Source: Lumnitzera littorea (Eukaryota; Streptophyta; Magnoliopsida; Myrtales; Combretaceae). Taken from it: DNA of 64,000 nucleotides. The notes beneath the pieces were generated by a model that did not search any database, was not told where the DNA came from, and was given only the letters and a program-made list of their open reading frames with translations. The position numbers and the translations under genes are program-made. The stretch covers positions 39,464,488 through 39,528,487 of the forward strand of contig JAMXBB010000011.1 in assembly GCA_024138015.1 (NCBI GenBank), written 5' to 3'. This document shows, piece by piece, positions 11,233-24,300 of the stretch (positions are counted from its first letter, which is position 1; the number at the start of each line of letters is the position of its first letter).

Positions 11233-14219
11233 CTTAAATAAATAAATGACTCATAATGCCTCATTAATTGATTTTTTTTTTTATCATGGTTTATAAATGG
11301 AAAAATATCTGCATTAAAAAGGAATTGAAATATGCACTTACTATGCATATGCAAAAATTATACCCTGTATAGGAAAATTTAAAATATAAAATGTCAGTAA
11401 ATCAAATTATACACAGAGTCAATGATCTAAAAAAAAAAAAATACATAAATGGTTTTAAATGCATATAAAAGGGGATTGTATAATCATAAAAATACATTAT
11501 ATATATATATATATATATATTAAGATAGACTAATCATATTTAATTTGGCCCATTATAGAAGCCGCCATATGCCTACAAAACAAAGAAAAAAAAAAGAAGA
11601 AATTATTATTTGGTGACTTTTATATCTAGGAATGTAGAATTTTTTTAGTGCGAGCTATATTATTCAATGGTATTTTATTTGATGATAATCTTCAAGCAAT
11701 TCCTTTTGATGAAATAATAATAATACTAATTAAAACATTATTTCATAAGTAATGAATACAAAAATAAAAACTGGTAAGATAAAACAAACTAATAAAAGAT
11801 ATAAATATATCTTAAGCAACAACATATTAAGTATGGAATATATATACTATAATAGAAATTCAAGGATAACGATCAGAGTTGGAGCGAGGAATTGAAACGA
11901 AAGAGGAAAACAAAAGAAGAGTAAATTACTCACTCTACCCTTCATATAATTAAGTTGAATACTAATATCACATGTTAATGGTTATTTCAATATGTTTCGT
12001 GGGTTTTTTAAGGAACAACAAAATACCCCAAAAGACCCCCTCTTTCACTTAAATAATGTAGATAATTTAGTAAAATTATCCACATTCTTGATTTTTTTTT
12101 ACACCAATCACATTTTTTAAATTTGAAAGTTGAGAGTTTTTACAATTTATTTTTTTTATTTTTTTATTTATATTTGTTTTTTTAGTAAATTGGTACATTC
12201 TTTAATAAGTAAAAGAAAATAGTACAATTTGACCTAAAAATACTTGTTAGGTCCTATAAGAGTTGTGTTGGGTTAGATTGGCCAGGTAGATTTACTATTA
12301 ATGAGTCTTAAAAGGATGACTTAAACTAATTTTATTACTGGTTCAAGTTAAACTGGTTAAATCAAGTATATCAACTAGGGTTTGACAACACTTGGTTACA
12401 TACGGATAGATTCTCTAAGCCCATAAAGTGCAATTTAACTTTATAACTTTATAAAATTTGCATCTATACTCTAGACTATCACAAAAATCTACAAAACCGA
12501 TTGCTTTAGGGATCTAATGATAGATTAATGGATATATGGATATTTTCAAAAGTTTTTACTAGATGGGACCAAATTCAATCAATAGTTTTAGGAATACATT
12601 TACAATTTATCTTGATTATTACTATAGTCATAATAGTCTTTTAGCTAATTATGTTAGCCCTCTTTTATCCTTTAAAGAGGGTGCTACCTTACTTGGATAT
12701 AATAATCGGCACATTTTATTCATTCTCAAATACATTATTTTACTCTCTTCAATCCATTAACAAGGTTAAGACAACTATGGTCTAGTGGTATGAATACAAG
12801 TCTTTTAACGGGAAAAACTACGTTAGATCCCCTTCTCCCTTAATGTTGTAACACTAAAACCTATGTAAAATTGCTTTTAAAAATTGTGGATATGTTTACA
12901 GTAATTATAAATACCTTGTAATACATTATGGAAATAAAGAAAAGAAAGAAATTATGTTATTTTTCTATAAAAAATTGTTAATATAATCCAACAAATACAA
13001 AAGAAAACAAGTAAAGTTGAAACTAATTTTTTTTTTATTATTTTGTTTGAAAAATAGAGATGAATTTAAGAAAACCAAATCTTTGAATTCATTTTGAGTT
13101 ATTGATGCATAAACTGAAAAAGACAAAATTCCTTGTAAACTTTATTGCTAGACACATAAATGAAAGCTATGAACATTGAACAAAGAACATGAAGAGAGAG
13201 AAAGAAGAAAAAAAATTGGAATAAGATAGAGAAAATGATTTAGTATCCTAACAATTGATAGGCTTATAGAAGCTTAGTATTATTTTTATTTTTTAGCCCA
13301 TTCAAATCAAGTAGGTAAAATCGGTAAGTTTAGTTAAAAATGTAATATTATATAGAGTTTAATGTCTAGACTCATGATTCTACCAATGTTTATACGAAAG
13401 AGATTTTATACTTAAATTAATTTGGAAGAGATTTCTACAATTGTAAAATTGTATATATAATATTGTGATTTTGATGATCATGATAATAACTATAGCATAT
13501 TAATAACAAATTAATATGGTGATTGGTTATTGCTTACTATAGTTAGATCCTATATTTGTCATCAGAGTTCTAGTCTCATTACAAAACCCAACATTCACTA
13601 AGTCCCTTTGAACAACCACAAAATATTAACAAGAGGGAAATAGAAAAACATTTTCTTCCTCTGTACCCTGCATTCTTCTCGATAATGCATATGGTACTCT
13701 ATTTAACTCTCAGTAATGCTTCGATTTCCACCTTCTGAGTTTCGCCCTACATGCCATGATTGCATTAACATATTGAGACTTTGCGCTTTCGTTGACGAGA
13801 TTTGTTATCTTTTGAATTTTGATGTGGATTGTCATTTCTTTTTTCAAAATTTTCGGTGAAAAATCATAGTTCCATTGAGTAGCATTCACTTTAATACTTA
13901 GAAAACTACCATAAGAAGTGGGTTATGTGGTGTAGTGGTGAGGGGAAGTGGTTGGTGAAGTACTTTGAAGATAAATTCAATATATTCCTTAAACTATTGG
14001 TTAGATATGCAAGAACTCTTTAAACTTCAAAATATAATTCATATCTACATAATTATTAAAAATATCCAAATAACTAATAAAATGTTGTTACAATTGGATT
14101 TACAAGAGTCTGAAACCTTTATGCATATTTTCAAAAATTGCAAGGTAAAGTCATACTTTGAATTGGCTCAAAAAAAGTTATTAAAAGGGATCAAGTTTGT
14201 GAACTAATTACATATAGAT
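11233..14219. other. AT-rich intergenic region with no gene
   Basis: Long AT-rich stretch with an (AT)n microsatellite at about 11497-11520, poly-T runs near 12090-12180 and scattered A-runs. At 12778-12790 a TGGTCTAGTGGTA word matches the A-box end of plant tRNA-Gly but no B box or cloverleaf follows. I see no supported gene. Confidence 0.6.
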
Positions 14220-15080
14220 GAACTTGGGAACTCCAAAGCTTAGCTCGATGACTTCTAGCTAAGTGGCTAGCTTGTGATGAGATCCCATGTTTTTTCCAAG
14301 TTCTTAACCACCTTTTAGAACCAAAGTATTTATTGCTCCTCCAAGTTAGGACAACTCCCAGCTTATTTGAGGCCATGTCTAATTAGAATGTAGCCCCTTT
14401 GACCTAATCCTTGTACAGCTCGACTAGTATCCAACAACTTGACTAAGCTGATTCAACTTGACTAAGTTGACTATGACCTTGTTCCATCCAGTCAAGCTGT
14501 TCTCGCTACCCGCTTACTTGTTGGAAGCATTGGTCTACCTTCTTTACTTAGACAACCCGAATATCCTCTCTTTTGCTATTTACCAAAGAAGCTAGTTTGG
14601 ATTCAACATGTGTTTTCTATCTTGATGCCAACAACGATACTTTCTAACATATTCCTTGTTCCTTTTTCGTTTTTGCTCCTTATAATATGTTCTATGATGT
14701 ACATTATTCTCTTATTTAAATTCTTACCCTTTTGTAATTCTATATAACATACAACCCTAAAGGACTCCTTTTTTATGTATGCAAATAATAATCTCCTTCC
14801 TTGTTAATGAACTTATACATTCCTCTTGAAAATTTCTCTTAAGCTATTACGCTATTATTTACTCCTTTAGCAAGAGTAGTGACGAGTATCTCTAGGTAAG
14901 CGTTTGTGCATCATATTAAACACTAATCTAGGCCTATATGACTTAGTGGTGCTCAATGTCTATTAGGTAGCTTATGAGTTATTAACCTTTTTTTGAACTT
15001 CATTTCAAACTCTTCACACATTACTGTTATTGTTGAAGAATCAATACTCTTATGTGTTTGAACATGAGCCATATAAGCTT
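14220..15080 (+). repeat. Possible 5' LTR of the plus-strand gypsy element
   Basis: This block lies directly upstream of a tRNA-Met-type primer-binding site (15084) and a degraded gag. It has a TATATAAC word near 14742 and a T-rich tract, as expected for an LTR, but I cannot fix either end or find a matching 3' LTR. The boundaries are inferred from position only. Confidence 0.3.
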
Positions 15081-15083
15081 TGT

Positions 15084-15097
15084 TGGTATTAGAGCTC
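15084..15097 (+). other. Primer-binding site (tRNA-iMet type)
   Basis: TGGTATTAGAGCTC differs by one transition from the common plant retrotransposon PBS TGGTATCAGAGC. It sits 268 bases before the gag-like ATG at 15352 and fixes the element as plus strand. Confidence 0.7.
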
Positions 15098-15351
15098 GAT
15101 TTCAAAAAGGGAATTCTAAGCTCATGTTGTTACATTTCATTTAGAGTAAGTTTTGTGTTGCTACTTGTCTTGAAGTTGTTTTCTATTGTTGTTTTTGTTG
15201 GATTTGTGAGTTATGCTAGTAGTTATTATGGTTAGGAGTGAAAGTTGTTATGTATGTCTTTCATTTATTTCTAGACTACTGTAGTGGTTATGTCGACTTG
15301 TGGTGTTTCTACATTTAATTAAGTGAAGTACTTCTTTATTGGAGTTATGAA

Positions 15352-17200
15352 ATGTCAGACCCTAGCATTCAAGCTATTGTTGGTGATAATGAGAGTGATG
15401 CTCCAAATCAATAGAGGATTACACCAGCAACTCTTGGGTCAATAGACAAGCATTCTGATGAATTAGCCACCATGATAGCCATATTAACTAGGGTCATGCG
15501 CTAGATGACTAACAATCGATCTATTGGAGCTGCCTTTAAATATAACAGAGCTAATAAGGCGATTTGAGTTCAATGAAATGATGTTCTAAATGGAAGACGA
15601 ATACATCCCACTCAAAATAATCAAGTAGAAGGGAGAATTGATGGAATAGTTAAAAGGCATATTGAGCTGGATGAAGTAGAAGTGAAAGAAGATGAAGAAG
15701 AATATTACAAGGCTAAAGAGAGGAGAGTCTGAGCTCCTAGAGGCTTGAGAATATTAAAATGCAGGTAGTAGCCTTCTCTTGTAATGGAGATGTTGATGGA
15801 TACATAGAGTAGGAAGAAATAATCGATAAATTATTCGATTATTATTACCATGAGCATGAAGTGAAGGTATGATAAGCTAACTTGGAATTCACTGGTTATG
15901 CAGATATGTGGTAGAAGAACTTACAGGCTACTAGAAGAAGAGATATTTGATGAGATGTTAAAATGTAGGCTAAGATGAAGAAGGTCATGTGAGGTAAGTT
16001 CATACCACACTTGATACTCCTTAGGGTCAAACATATGAGTGTATCCAATGCTTACATAAACCAATAGATGGAACATAATAAAAAAGGGGGTTTAGGGTTT
16101 AACAATCCATAAACTTTGATGGATACTATGCACCATCGCATCCTTTATAGCCTAAACTAACACAAAAAATTATGCATGTATACTATCCTAGCGTTACTCG
16201 CCATTAGTCTAGCTAAAGAAGTGGATAAGAGTAAGGCATCAAGAGAAAGATTATCTAGAAATAGTATATTCAATATTTAGGAAGAAGACAAATGAGTCTG
16301 GCTATTACTAATTAAGGGCATGATATACTTCTACTATTAAGGTTATACGAAATAGAAATTTACAAAAGGTTAAAACATACAAATGAGGTAAAGTGAATAC
16401 CCTAAGATACATCTAAAGGGGGTAAAATAGAGAACAAATAGAAAGAATGATAGTAGGGAATCATCCGTGGGATATGTATAGCAAATATGATTGACTTAGA
16501 TTGGTCACCACAACAAAGTGTAAAATTAGAATATCCGATTTGCCTGACCAGAATATGATGAACACATCTCTAAACAACTCGACAACCCTACCAAGACAAC
16601 TTAGGATTGGTAGGGATGTGTAGGATTAGCTTAGTCGGCCTAGAATAGGTCAGTTAATAAGGAGTTAGAATTACTTAGATTAGGGAGAGCTTGAATTGGT
16701 TGTAGATGGGTTAGGATTCATCCATGCTTAGGTAAATATCAAGTTCTCGAGCACATGGGAATGACTTAGGCCTTAGATAAAGTATATGTTCTTGTCTCGA
16801 GCTAGTTGATTAGCTAGAATATACTGAACTAGGCCATGGAGACCTCGAGCTCAGCTTCTTGTGATTGGACCATGAAATTGATCCCTATCAAGACTCTTGT
16901 CTTCAAGACACATTTAAGAAGTTCCAAGAGTTGAAGTAGGGAGGGGAGAGTATAGATAAGTATGTTAGGGAGTTTTAAATGTTGATGATAAGATGCGAAG
17001 TAGGTTAGTTTGAGGCTTGAACTATTTCTAGATTTGTCACCAAGATAAAAGATGAGATCAAATATGGTATGCTTAGGAACTAAGTAATCATTGGGACTTA
17101 CCATGAGATAAGTGGATCCTTCACACTAGTGAAGAAAATGCAATAGAGATAATAAAGAATAGTATCAATTGTGAGCAGCTCCTTGCGGATGTAACATACT
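15352..17200 (+). pseudogene. Degenerate Ty3/gypsy (chromovirus-type) gag
   Basis: A leader peptide starting MSDPSIQAIV at 15352 is followed by many stops. Around 15835-16000 the frame reads pieces of the retrotransposon gag core (LEFTGYADMW, then KFIPHL), where the family has a WW-containing core. A second piece near 16890-17110 reads KKFQELKQGGESIDKYV and later RFVTKIKDEI, the C-terminal half of the same domain. About 870 bases between the two halves (roughly 16010-16880) are not gag-like, so there is probably an insertion or rearrangement. No protease or RT follows on this strand. Non-functional. Confidence 0.6.
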
Positions 17201-17949
17201 AGAGAAGTCTAACATAACTTAACCTAGGACTTGATATAATATATAAGCTTGAGTTAAGGTCCACTTGTCACTAACCATAGCTATTATAAGGTTAGGTAAG
17301 AGTTTAAAGAAGACTTGGAGAACACTCGTAAGCAATATAAGATTCTGCATATTCTTAATGGTCATTAGTTGATTTTGGCTACATGTAATGAGGCCAAAAT
17401 ACACCCAAATGGGGTATAAAGGACAAATTAAAAAAAAAATCATGGTATATTTGTTAGAAACATGTGGTAGAAGTCTATTGGTGTCGTACTCTAGCATAAA
17501 TGGAGAAATGAAGATTAGATCTATCTGAGTTGAAGTGAGTCTAAAGGTCAATGGACAAGTTGACCTAGCTAGGAGTGGACTGGAACCAAGTCAGGATCTT
17601 CTTTTAGACCTTGGGTTAAGTTTCGTTTAAGCTCAATGGTTGGAGGTTGGGAGTTAAAGGGCTTAGCAGCTTTAAGACTGACTAGTAGGTCAATAGCTTA
17701 AAGGTCAAGAATATGGTCCTTGGTTGCTCGGATTGTGATATACAATCTAGATTGGATAGGAAGAGAGTATAGACCATAGGGCTGACTTGGTACTAGGACT
17801 CATCCTTAGTCGGCTAGAGAGATAAAATCTATTAGGTTATCCCTTAAAGGCCTCAAAGTCTAGCTCGACTAAGTAGCCTATAGGTCAACTGTTCGGTCAG
17901 ACATGTTAAGGCTTCATCAACTTTTGGGGGTATTAGAGATTTGCCTCAA
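17201..17949 (-). repeat. Probable 3' flank or LTR remnant of the minus-strand chromovirus
   Basis: Located where the 3' non-coding region and LTR of the minus-strand chromovirus pol should lie, immediately beyond its integrase end. It contains scattered TTGACC/GGTCAA words but I cannot define LTR ends or a polypurine tract. One open frame on the minus strand here (17219-17551) has no recognisable domain and is probably chance. Confidence 0.3.
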
Positions 17950-20280
17950 ATCTTGGTCATCTTTAACTCTATCATCCATCATATAGGGCACTAGGTTGAC
18001 GATGTTGAATGTTGGTGACACTTCATACCCATGAGGAAGCTTAAGCTTATAAGCATTGTTGTTGATCCTTTAGAGGACCTTAAAAGGTTCAGCTATGCAA
18101 GGTGAGAACTTGCTAGTCCTTTTGCTTAGAAATCTTTCTCGGCTTAAGTGAACCTACATTAAGTCTTTGGGATTGTAAATGACAACCTTCCAACCTTCAC
18201 TTATGGACTTTGCTTGTCTCAATACAGTCTATGCAAAATGCTCAACAACATTCTTATGCAACTTCTTGAACTCCTTAGCATATTTTACCCCTTGTTAGCT
18301 ATCTTCTCTAGAGGTCATCATGTTTAGTAGCAAGCTTGGGTTAAGTCTATAGATGGCCTCAAAGGGGACTTATTGAGCTGTAAGTTGATCTATTATAAGT
18401 AGACTCAATAATCGATAGACATAGATCCTAGTCACTTAAATTGTTACCTACATTGCCTAAGAGTAAGCTTCCTATTGATCACCTCAGTTTGGCTGTCGGC
18501 TTGAGGATGGTAGGAAGTGTTGAACATAAACTTGGTGCCAAGTTTCCGCCATAATGTCTTCAAGAGAAGCTTGTGAACTTGGAATCTCTATCAAATACCA
18601 TACTGTGAGGAAATCTATTCTTGTAAAAGGATGTTAGCAATTAATAAAGTATCATTTGATTTGTGGTAAGGGATTAAGTGGCCCATTTTGTTGAGTTGAT
18701 CAATGATTACCATGATTGAATCATGCATTTGAGTCATTTTAGGTAGTCCAAGCATGAAGTCTATGCTTAAGTTGGTTTAGGGTTGTTTGAGTATAGCCAA
18801 GGGTATGTACTCCCCATATGGTTCCTTCTGTCTCTGAGCTTGTTTACACATCTCATACCTTTCCAACATTGTATGGATGTTGTTCATCATCTTAGACAAT
18901 AAAAATGCTCTTTTAGTAGCTCATATGTTCTCTTTTTGCTAAAGTGTTCAACTAAGCCCTTAACATGGGCTTTTTTGAATCAATAACTCTCCAATCGAAC
19001 TGTTTGGGATGCTTATCCATCCTCCCTTAAACAAGAATCCTTCTATAGCCATTCCTATCCTATACTTGGTTACCATGGACCTAAAGAATGCATCTTACTC
19101 ATATTGCTCTAGGTGTATCCAAATCTAAGTATTTGTGCTTATAGATTTGTGATAAGTACTTAGTGATGAGATAAAGCATCAATTGCACCATTTAAACTAC
19201 CCTTCTTGTACTTAATCATATAGGAGAAATTTTCTAGAAATTCAACCCACTTGGTATGACATCGGGACAACTTCTACTGACCTTGGGAGTAATTTAGGGA
19301 TTTGTAGTCCATGCATATGACAAACTCTTGAAGTAGAAGATAGTATTGCCAAACTTGAAGAGAGCTTGGATAAGGGAGTAGAACTCCTTGTCATACGTTG
19401 AATAATTTAAGGTGACCCTACAGAGCTTCTAGCTAAAGTAAGTGAAAATTGTTGATCTTACGTTAGAATAGCTACAATACCTACCCCTGATGTGTCACAT
19501 TTAAGTTCAATCACTTTGTTGAAATCTAGTAGTATTAGCATAAAGGACGAGGTCATTTAGGTCTTGATTTCCTAAAAAATTTTCAAGAACTTCTCTATCT
19601 ACTTAAATTTGGAAGTCTTCTTAGTTAGCTCAGTTAACAATGCTCCAATTAAGCTAAAGTTATGGATGAACCTTTGGTAGAACGAACCTAGGTGATGCCT
19701 ACAACACTGGTCAGGGTAAGCCAGTAGAAAATAGCCTTTACCTTCTCCTTATCAACTTGAATACCTCCATTAGACATGACATATCCGAGAAAAACCACCT
19801 CCCTTTAGTAAAACGTGCACTTCTTTGAATTCTTGTACAATCCTTCAGTTTGGAGAATGTCAAATATTGCCTTAAGTGCTTAACGTAACACTGGAGGTTG
19901 TTATTATATACCAGAATATCATTGAAATAGGTGGCAATACACTTTCCTATTAACCACCTCAACACATGTTTCATAAGTCTCACGAAAGTGCTTTGTGTAA
20001 TTATGAGACCAAATGGCATAACTAATCATTCATAGAGGTTGGTCTTTGTTTTGAATGCTGTTTTCTGCTCATCACCTCACTTTGTATGGATTTAGTGATA
20101 TCTACTATTTAGATCAACCTTAGACAAGATCCATATACCATGGAGCTCGTCTAGCATATCATCTAATTGGGGAATGGGGTATTAATACTTGATTGTAATA
20201 TTGTTTATGGCCTTACTATCCATGCACATTTGTTTGGATCCATCCTTCTTGGGGACTAGTACGGTAGGTATGATAGGCAC
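17950..20280 (-). pseudogene. Chromovirus (Ty3/gypsy) pol: RT, RNase H region and integrase, broken
   Basis: Read on the minus strand, 20280 to about 19700 is reverse transcriptase: a VPKKDGS block, INNITIKY, a KVDL block with YHQI, then MPFGL and YFNDILVY. The catalytic YFDD box is altered to YFND. About 18900-18150 is integrase, with SIDFMLGLPK and DSKFTS around the first two catalytic aspartates; about 18150-17960 is the integrase C-terminal part, with NNNAYKLKLPHGYE and PTFNIVNLVPY, a signature of chromoviruses. Stops and frameshifts occur throughout. Its upstream part continues at 30284-30616 after the inserted element, so this is one pol split by a later insertion. Confidence 0.8.
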
Positions 20281-20757
20281 TGTTGATAGTCAGTTTTTGT
20301 TTACCTGTCTTACTTATCCATTCGGTTGTAGATAGGCTAGGCAATCTATATTCTCGATACCTTGTCCAGTAATTGACACTCTCGGCATTCCGTTGAGTAG
20401 CATAGATCTGTTCCTAATTTGAAGTCAAGTTCATGGCGTAAAGAGTTATTACAAGTATTGTTATATTATATAATTGCCTACTCTCCTTACATTTTAGGGA
20501 AGGTGTTTAATCAAGAATCTTTCACGTGTCTCGATAGTTATTTTGATAACTGCTTCTTCAGACATGACAGTCTCCTATAAATATAGGAAAAAAACTTTAT
20601 AAGAGACATTCGATAACTCTCAACCTCTTTTCTTTATTTTTCCCATTCCTATTTACTGACTTAAGCATTGGAGTGGCCGCATCAGATTAGCTTCAGTACC
20701 AAGCTATCTTTCTTTCTTTTGCAGGACATTTCTAACTCCTAAAATTCACCAACAACA
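20281..20757 (+). repeat. 5' LTR of the Tat-like element
   Basis: Starts TGTTGATAGT exactly where the chromovirus RT stops and ends ACAACA just before the PBS (477 bp). A TATAAATATAGG box at about 20577-20588 would be its promoter, followed by the TTAAGCATTGGAG block shared with the LTR at 44188-44749. GGCAC just left of it (20276-20280) would be the target duplication; the partner was lost with the 3' LTR. Confidence 0.8.
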
Positions 20758-20775
20758 TTTGGCACTGTCTATTTT
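20758..20775 (+). other. Primer-binding site of the Tat-like element
   Basis: TTTGGCACTGTCTATTTT directly follows the LTR end. It is a decayed form of the TTTGGCGCCGTCTGTGGG-type PBS seen in related plant elements. The minus-strand relative has the same site next to its LTR (about 44170-44186). Confidence 0.7.
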
Positions 20776-20792
20776 TTCCTAAACATACCTAT

Positions 20793-21317
20793 ATGGTTAA
20801 AATTAGATTGATTAAGAGTGCAAGTGCTAGCACTTCCTCCCAACACCTTGAGGAGGGGAGTTGGCATACTGATGAGCAATAACTGACTAGACTCGAGTAA
20901 TTTTGCCTCGATTTGGCCAATGAAAACTTGAAGTTAAACAAAAAACATGAATAGATTCTTAACCTTCTTCATAATATTATTCATCCAAATTATAACAAAG
21001 AGCATGGCGATCACGATGCCGAAAATAGCAATGATTCAATTTATTCATCGGAGTTGCTGAAAAAGCAAGTTAAGGTCGCAATGGGACCCTCTGCTTTTGC
21101 TTTCAAAAAGAATGACAAAGGCAAGCAACCGTAGTAAGTGTATCATGTGGGACCCTCGCATGTCAACACCCTTGTTGTAATGAGTAAACAATTCCAAATT
21201 AAGAAAAATCCCTTTGTTCTTGAGATTTTGGAGGAAGTAATACCTTAACACATCAAGCTACTATAGTTTGAAACTTATGATGGAACAAAGGACCCCGAAG
21301 ACCACCTGAAGTACTAT
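20793..21317 (+). pseudogene. gag, first part (Tat-like element), cut by solo LTR
   Basis: Starts MVKIRLIKSASAS at 20793. The frame has stops and ends with a FETYDGTKDPEDHL segment, the conserved start of the retrotransposon gag core domain. It is cut at 21317 by the solo LTR and resumes at 25171. The N-terminal region is hydrophilic and low in conservation, as usual for this family. Confidence 0.75.
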
Positions 21318-24300
21318 TATCACGACCTAACAGTATCGTTGTTGTGGTAGGTCGTCGTGTACCATACAAAGGCCTACTATCAACCCTCTTACTGATTGCA
21401 GGCCTTTCATGTGATATACAAAGCTTCTTCCACTATACGTTACTATCAAGCCCATATATAAGTAATATAAAGTGATTTAACTAAGATTACTTCTATGGTA
21501 TAAATTAACTAATCGTGTGGACTCGTGAGACCCACACCAAAGGAATATTACAAACAATATGCAGTTCATAAGGGAACTACATTATAAATTTTAATCTATG
21601 TTATAAACAAAAATGTAAAAGTAACTAGTTATCTATAAATCTATTACAAAATGTCCTCTTCGCTCTCTAGTTGCTCCAACCGGTCCCTACATGAGACTTA
21701 TCACGGGCATGCCTCGGCCTAGATTAGCGAAGAGATATTCCTACATCAAAAGAAATTTATCATAGTGTAAGCTTATGCTTAGTGAGATATATACCTTCGT
21801 CAGTATTACATGGCAGAAATTTATTAGATGCATAATTATATGAATGCATAAACAATCAGTATGCCAAACAACGCATGCAGTGACCTAAGAACTACATATG
21901 ACTCAAAATTATGCCCCCTTTAGTCGGGGTTTGAAGATAATTAATCGACCCAAACCAAAATCCGGGTTCTAGACTTTAGGTTTTATTTCATTTGCACTAT
22001 TGTGCTTAAGTAAAAAACATAACCATATATATATGTATGTATATATATATATATATATATATATACATACATATATATACGTAGATTGTATGTAATATAC
22101 TTTTTTCCCAAACAACAAATCGTAGTTTTCAAAAATCCCAAGTCTAGCAATGTGGTGGCCCCCACAATCTATAAACACACACCTTAAGCAGAAGCTACAA
22201 GACTCAGCCCTTTGCCAACTGTTGGCGTCTCCTAGCGCCTAGTAAGCTCATTAGCTTAGGATAGAGACTCAATAAAAATGATGACATAGTAAGTGCCTAA
22301 TCTTGCAGGAGGCTCGTCCTCCTATGAGTCCCTTCTCATCTTCTGCGTGAAGCGGCAGTTGGTGTTATCCATATGTAATATGGGGAATGCATGATTCATT
22401 TTAATTTCTTAATCGTATAAGTGATTAACTCGATTTTCAAGGTGATAAAACAATTTCATTCCATACAATTGTACGTATAAATTATTACAAACAATTCCCA
22501 TTATTATATAATTAACAAGCCATCGCATTCATCCACAAATTTATACACATGCATTTCCCATATCCCACAAGCATCCAAATTTATATATATAAGTTTAGGT
22601 GCATCTATTCTACAAGCAAAATTAAGTAAAGAGTCATCGGGAATTTACTTACTCCACTATGTGGTCAGTTAAAGTAATCCGGGGGCAAATCGTCTCCATA
22701 CACGGTGTCTCTTGATCATTGAAATCAGAATACTATAAGGAATTGATATAAACTTAGGATACTAAGCTAAAATCCCTTAAGTTATACTTTTGACTGGTTT
22801 TTGTATCTTTTCTCGATTTTTACTTAAAAGTTTAATCGCATATAACTTTTTCATTTTAAATCCGATTTTTATGATCTTAGTCAATTTTCATTGTTTTTGA
22901 GTGTAATTTAACGTGGTGAGATTAGATTTTTGAGATGAGGTATGCAAATCTATCCATGGGTCAGAACAGTAGCAATCCTCATGTTTTGGAGTGCTTTTGG
23001 GCCTTGTTTAGTAAATGGGCTTTTTAGTAACTTGAGAAATTCTTTGGGTTTGATCTTAAGATTTTATCTTAAGCTCAAAATACTCCTTAAGATTAGATTT
23101 ACAACTTTGATTTATACACCTAAGGCTAACAACCACTTCATGGACTCTTTAGTGGGCCTAAGTTATTAAATGGGCTTGTTTTTGGTTCAACTCAAAGATA
23201 GTCACTTTCTCGGGCTTAGAGAGTGTTTTGTGGGGTTCTTGAAAGTCTTAAAATAACTCTTGTGGATGTGTCAAGTTGTTGGTTAGAAATTTAAGGGTGA
23301 TTCAACTTGACATTTGAGGCCCGTTTTGGAAGTTTTAAGCTCGGTTTTAAGTTTTAATCTTAATATACTTATCATACTTACCTTGATTGGTCTTTTTACT
23401 TTGTTTACTTACTTTTATCATATTTTTAAGTGTCTTTTAAGGATGTTCCAGATCTGGTCAGTTTATGTATGAGGGTTTCCAACTTGGTTTTCCAACTTGT
23501 TTCACTATTTCCTTAAGTTTAGGTGTTAAACTACGAACTTAAACTACTTATATTCAAATCTTAACTCGACTTTTCTTTCGTGGGATGATTCCTTAGCTCA
23601 TGCTTTACATGAAAAATAGAAGATCTTACACTTATTATAACTTCCATATCATAGCTCATGTCATACAAAGTTGGTTTCCTCATAAAACTTCATGTGATGA
23701 ATTTTTCCTTAACTTAAGTCTAGATTTGAGCATGTTTAGCTTAATGGAAATAAAATCAACATTCAAATGATCTTTGAATCCTCACGTCCAGCATGCTCAT
23801 CTTCCATTCAAGTTCTTGTTTCAAGATTTTCTTAACTTAAAATCTTCCATTCAAAAGGTTAAACAAGTATCTTTACATAATACCAACTTTACATGCTTAT
23901 ATTTCAACTTTAATCAAGGGTTTTATGAGTTTATTTCTTAAGATGGTCTTTGATGTTATAACAACTTATAATCATACTCATATCTTGAAGAAATCAAAGT
24001 CTCTTAACATGAACACTAACCTACTAATCACAAGAAACACTTACTCATCCTTAAAGCTAAGTATAGTGGTTGTGCATAAAGGTTCCACTTGAGCTCTTAA
24101 CCTTACTTCCTTCTTTTGCACCCTTTTGGAAATCTGAGTTGTTTGATCCTTTGGAGTGGGGTTTATGGAAGGTTCTAAGGGTTCTAAAGGAGCTTAGATG
24201 TTGGAAGAAAAAGACATAAGAAAAGAAAATGAAAGTGCCGTGAATGGAGCTTGGAAGTGGTGGCTAAATGATGGATTTTGTGGGGGTAAGGTTATTTCCT

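Noticed and set aside
12778..12845. Possible tRNA-Gly gene
   Set aside because: Only the A-box end (TGGTCTAGTGGTA) matches; no B box, no anticodon stem and no acceptor pairing.
13965..14207. 80-codon plus-strand open frame
   Set aside because: AT-rich composition, no domain, no splice or promoter context.
22942..23169. Plus-strand open frame inside the solo LTR
   Set aside because: No domain, and the matching region of the related LTR at 30617-34249 is not open.
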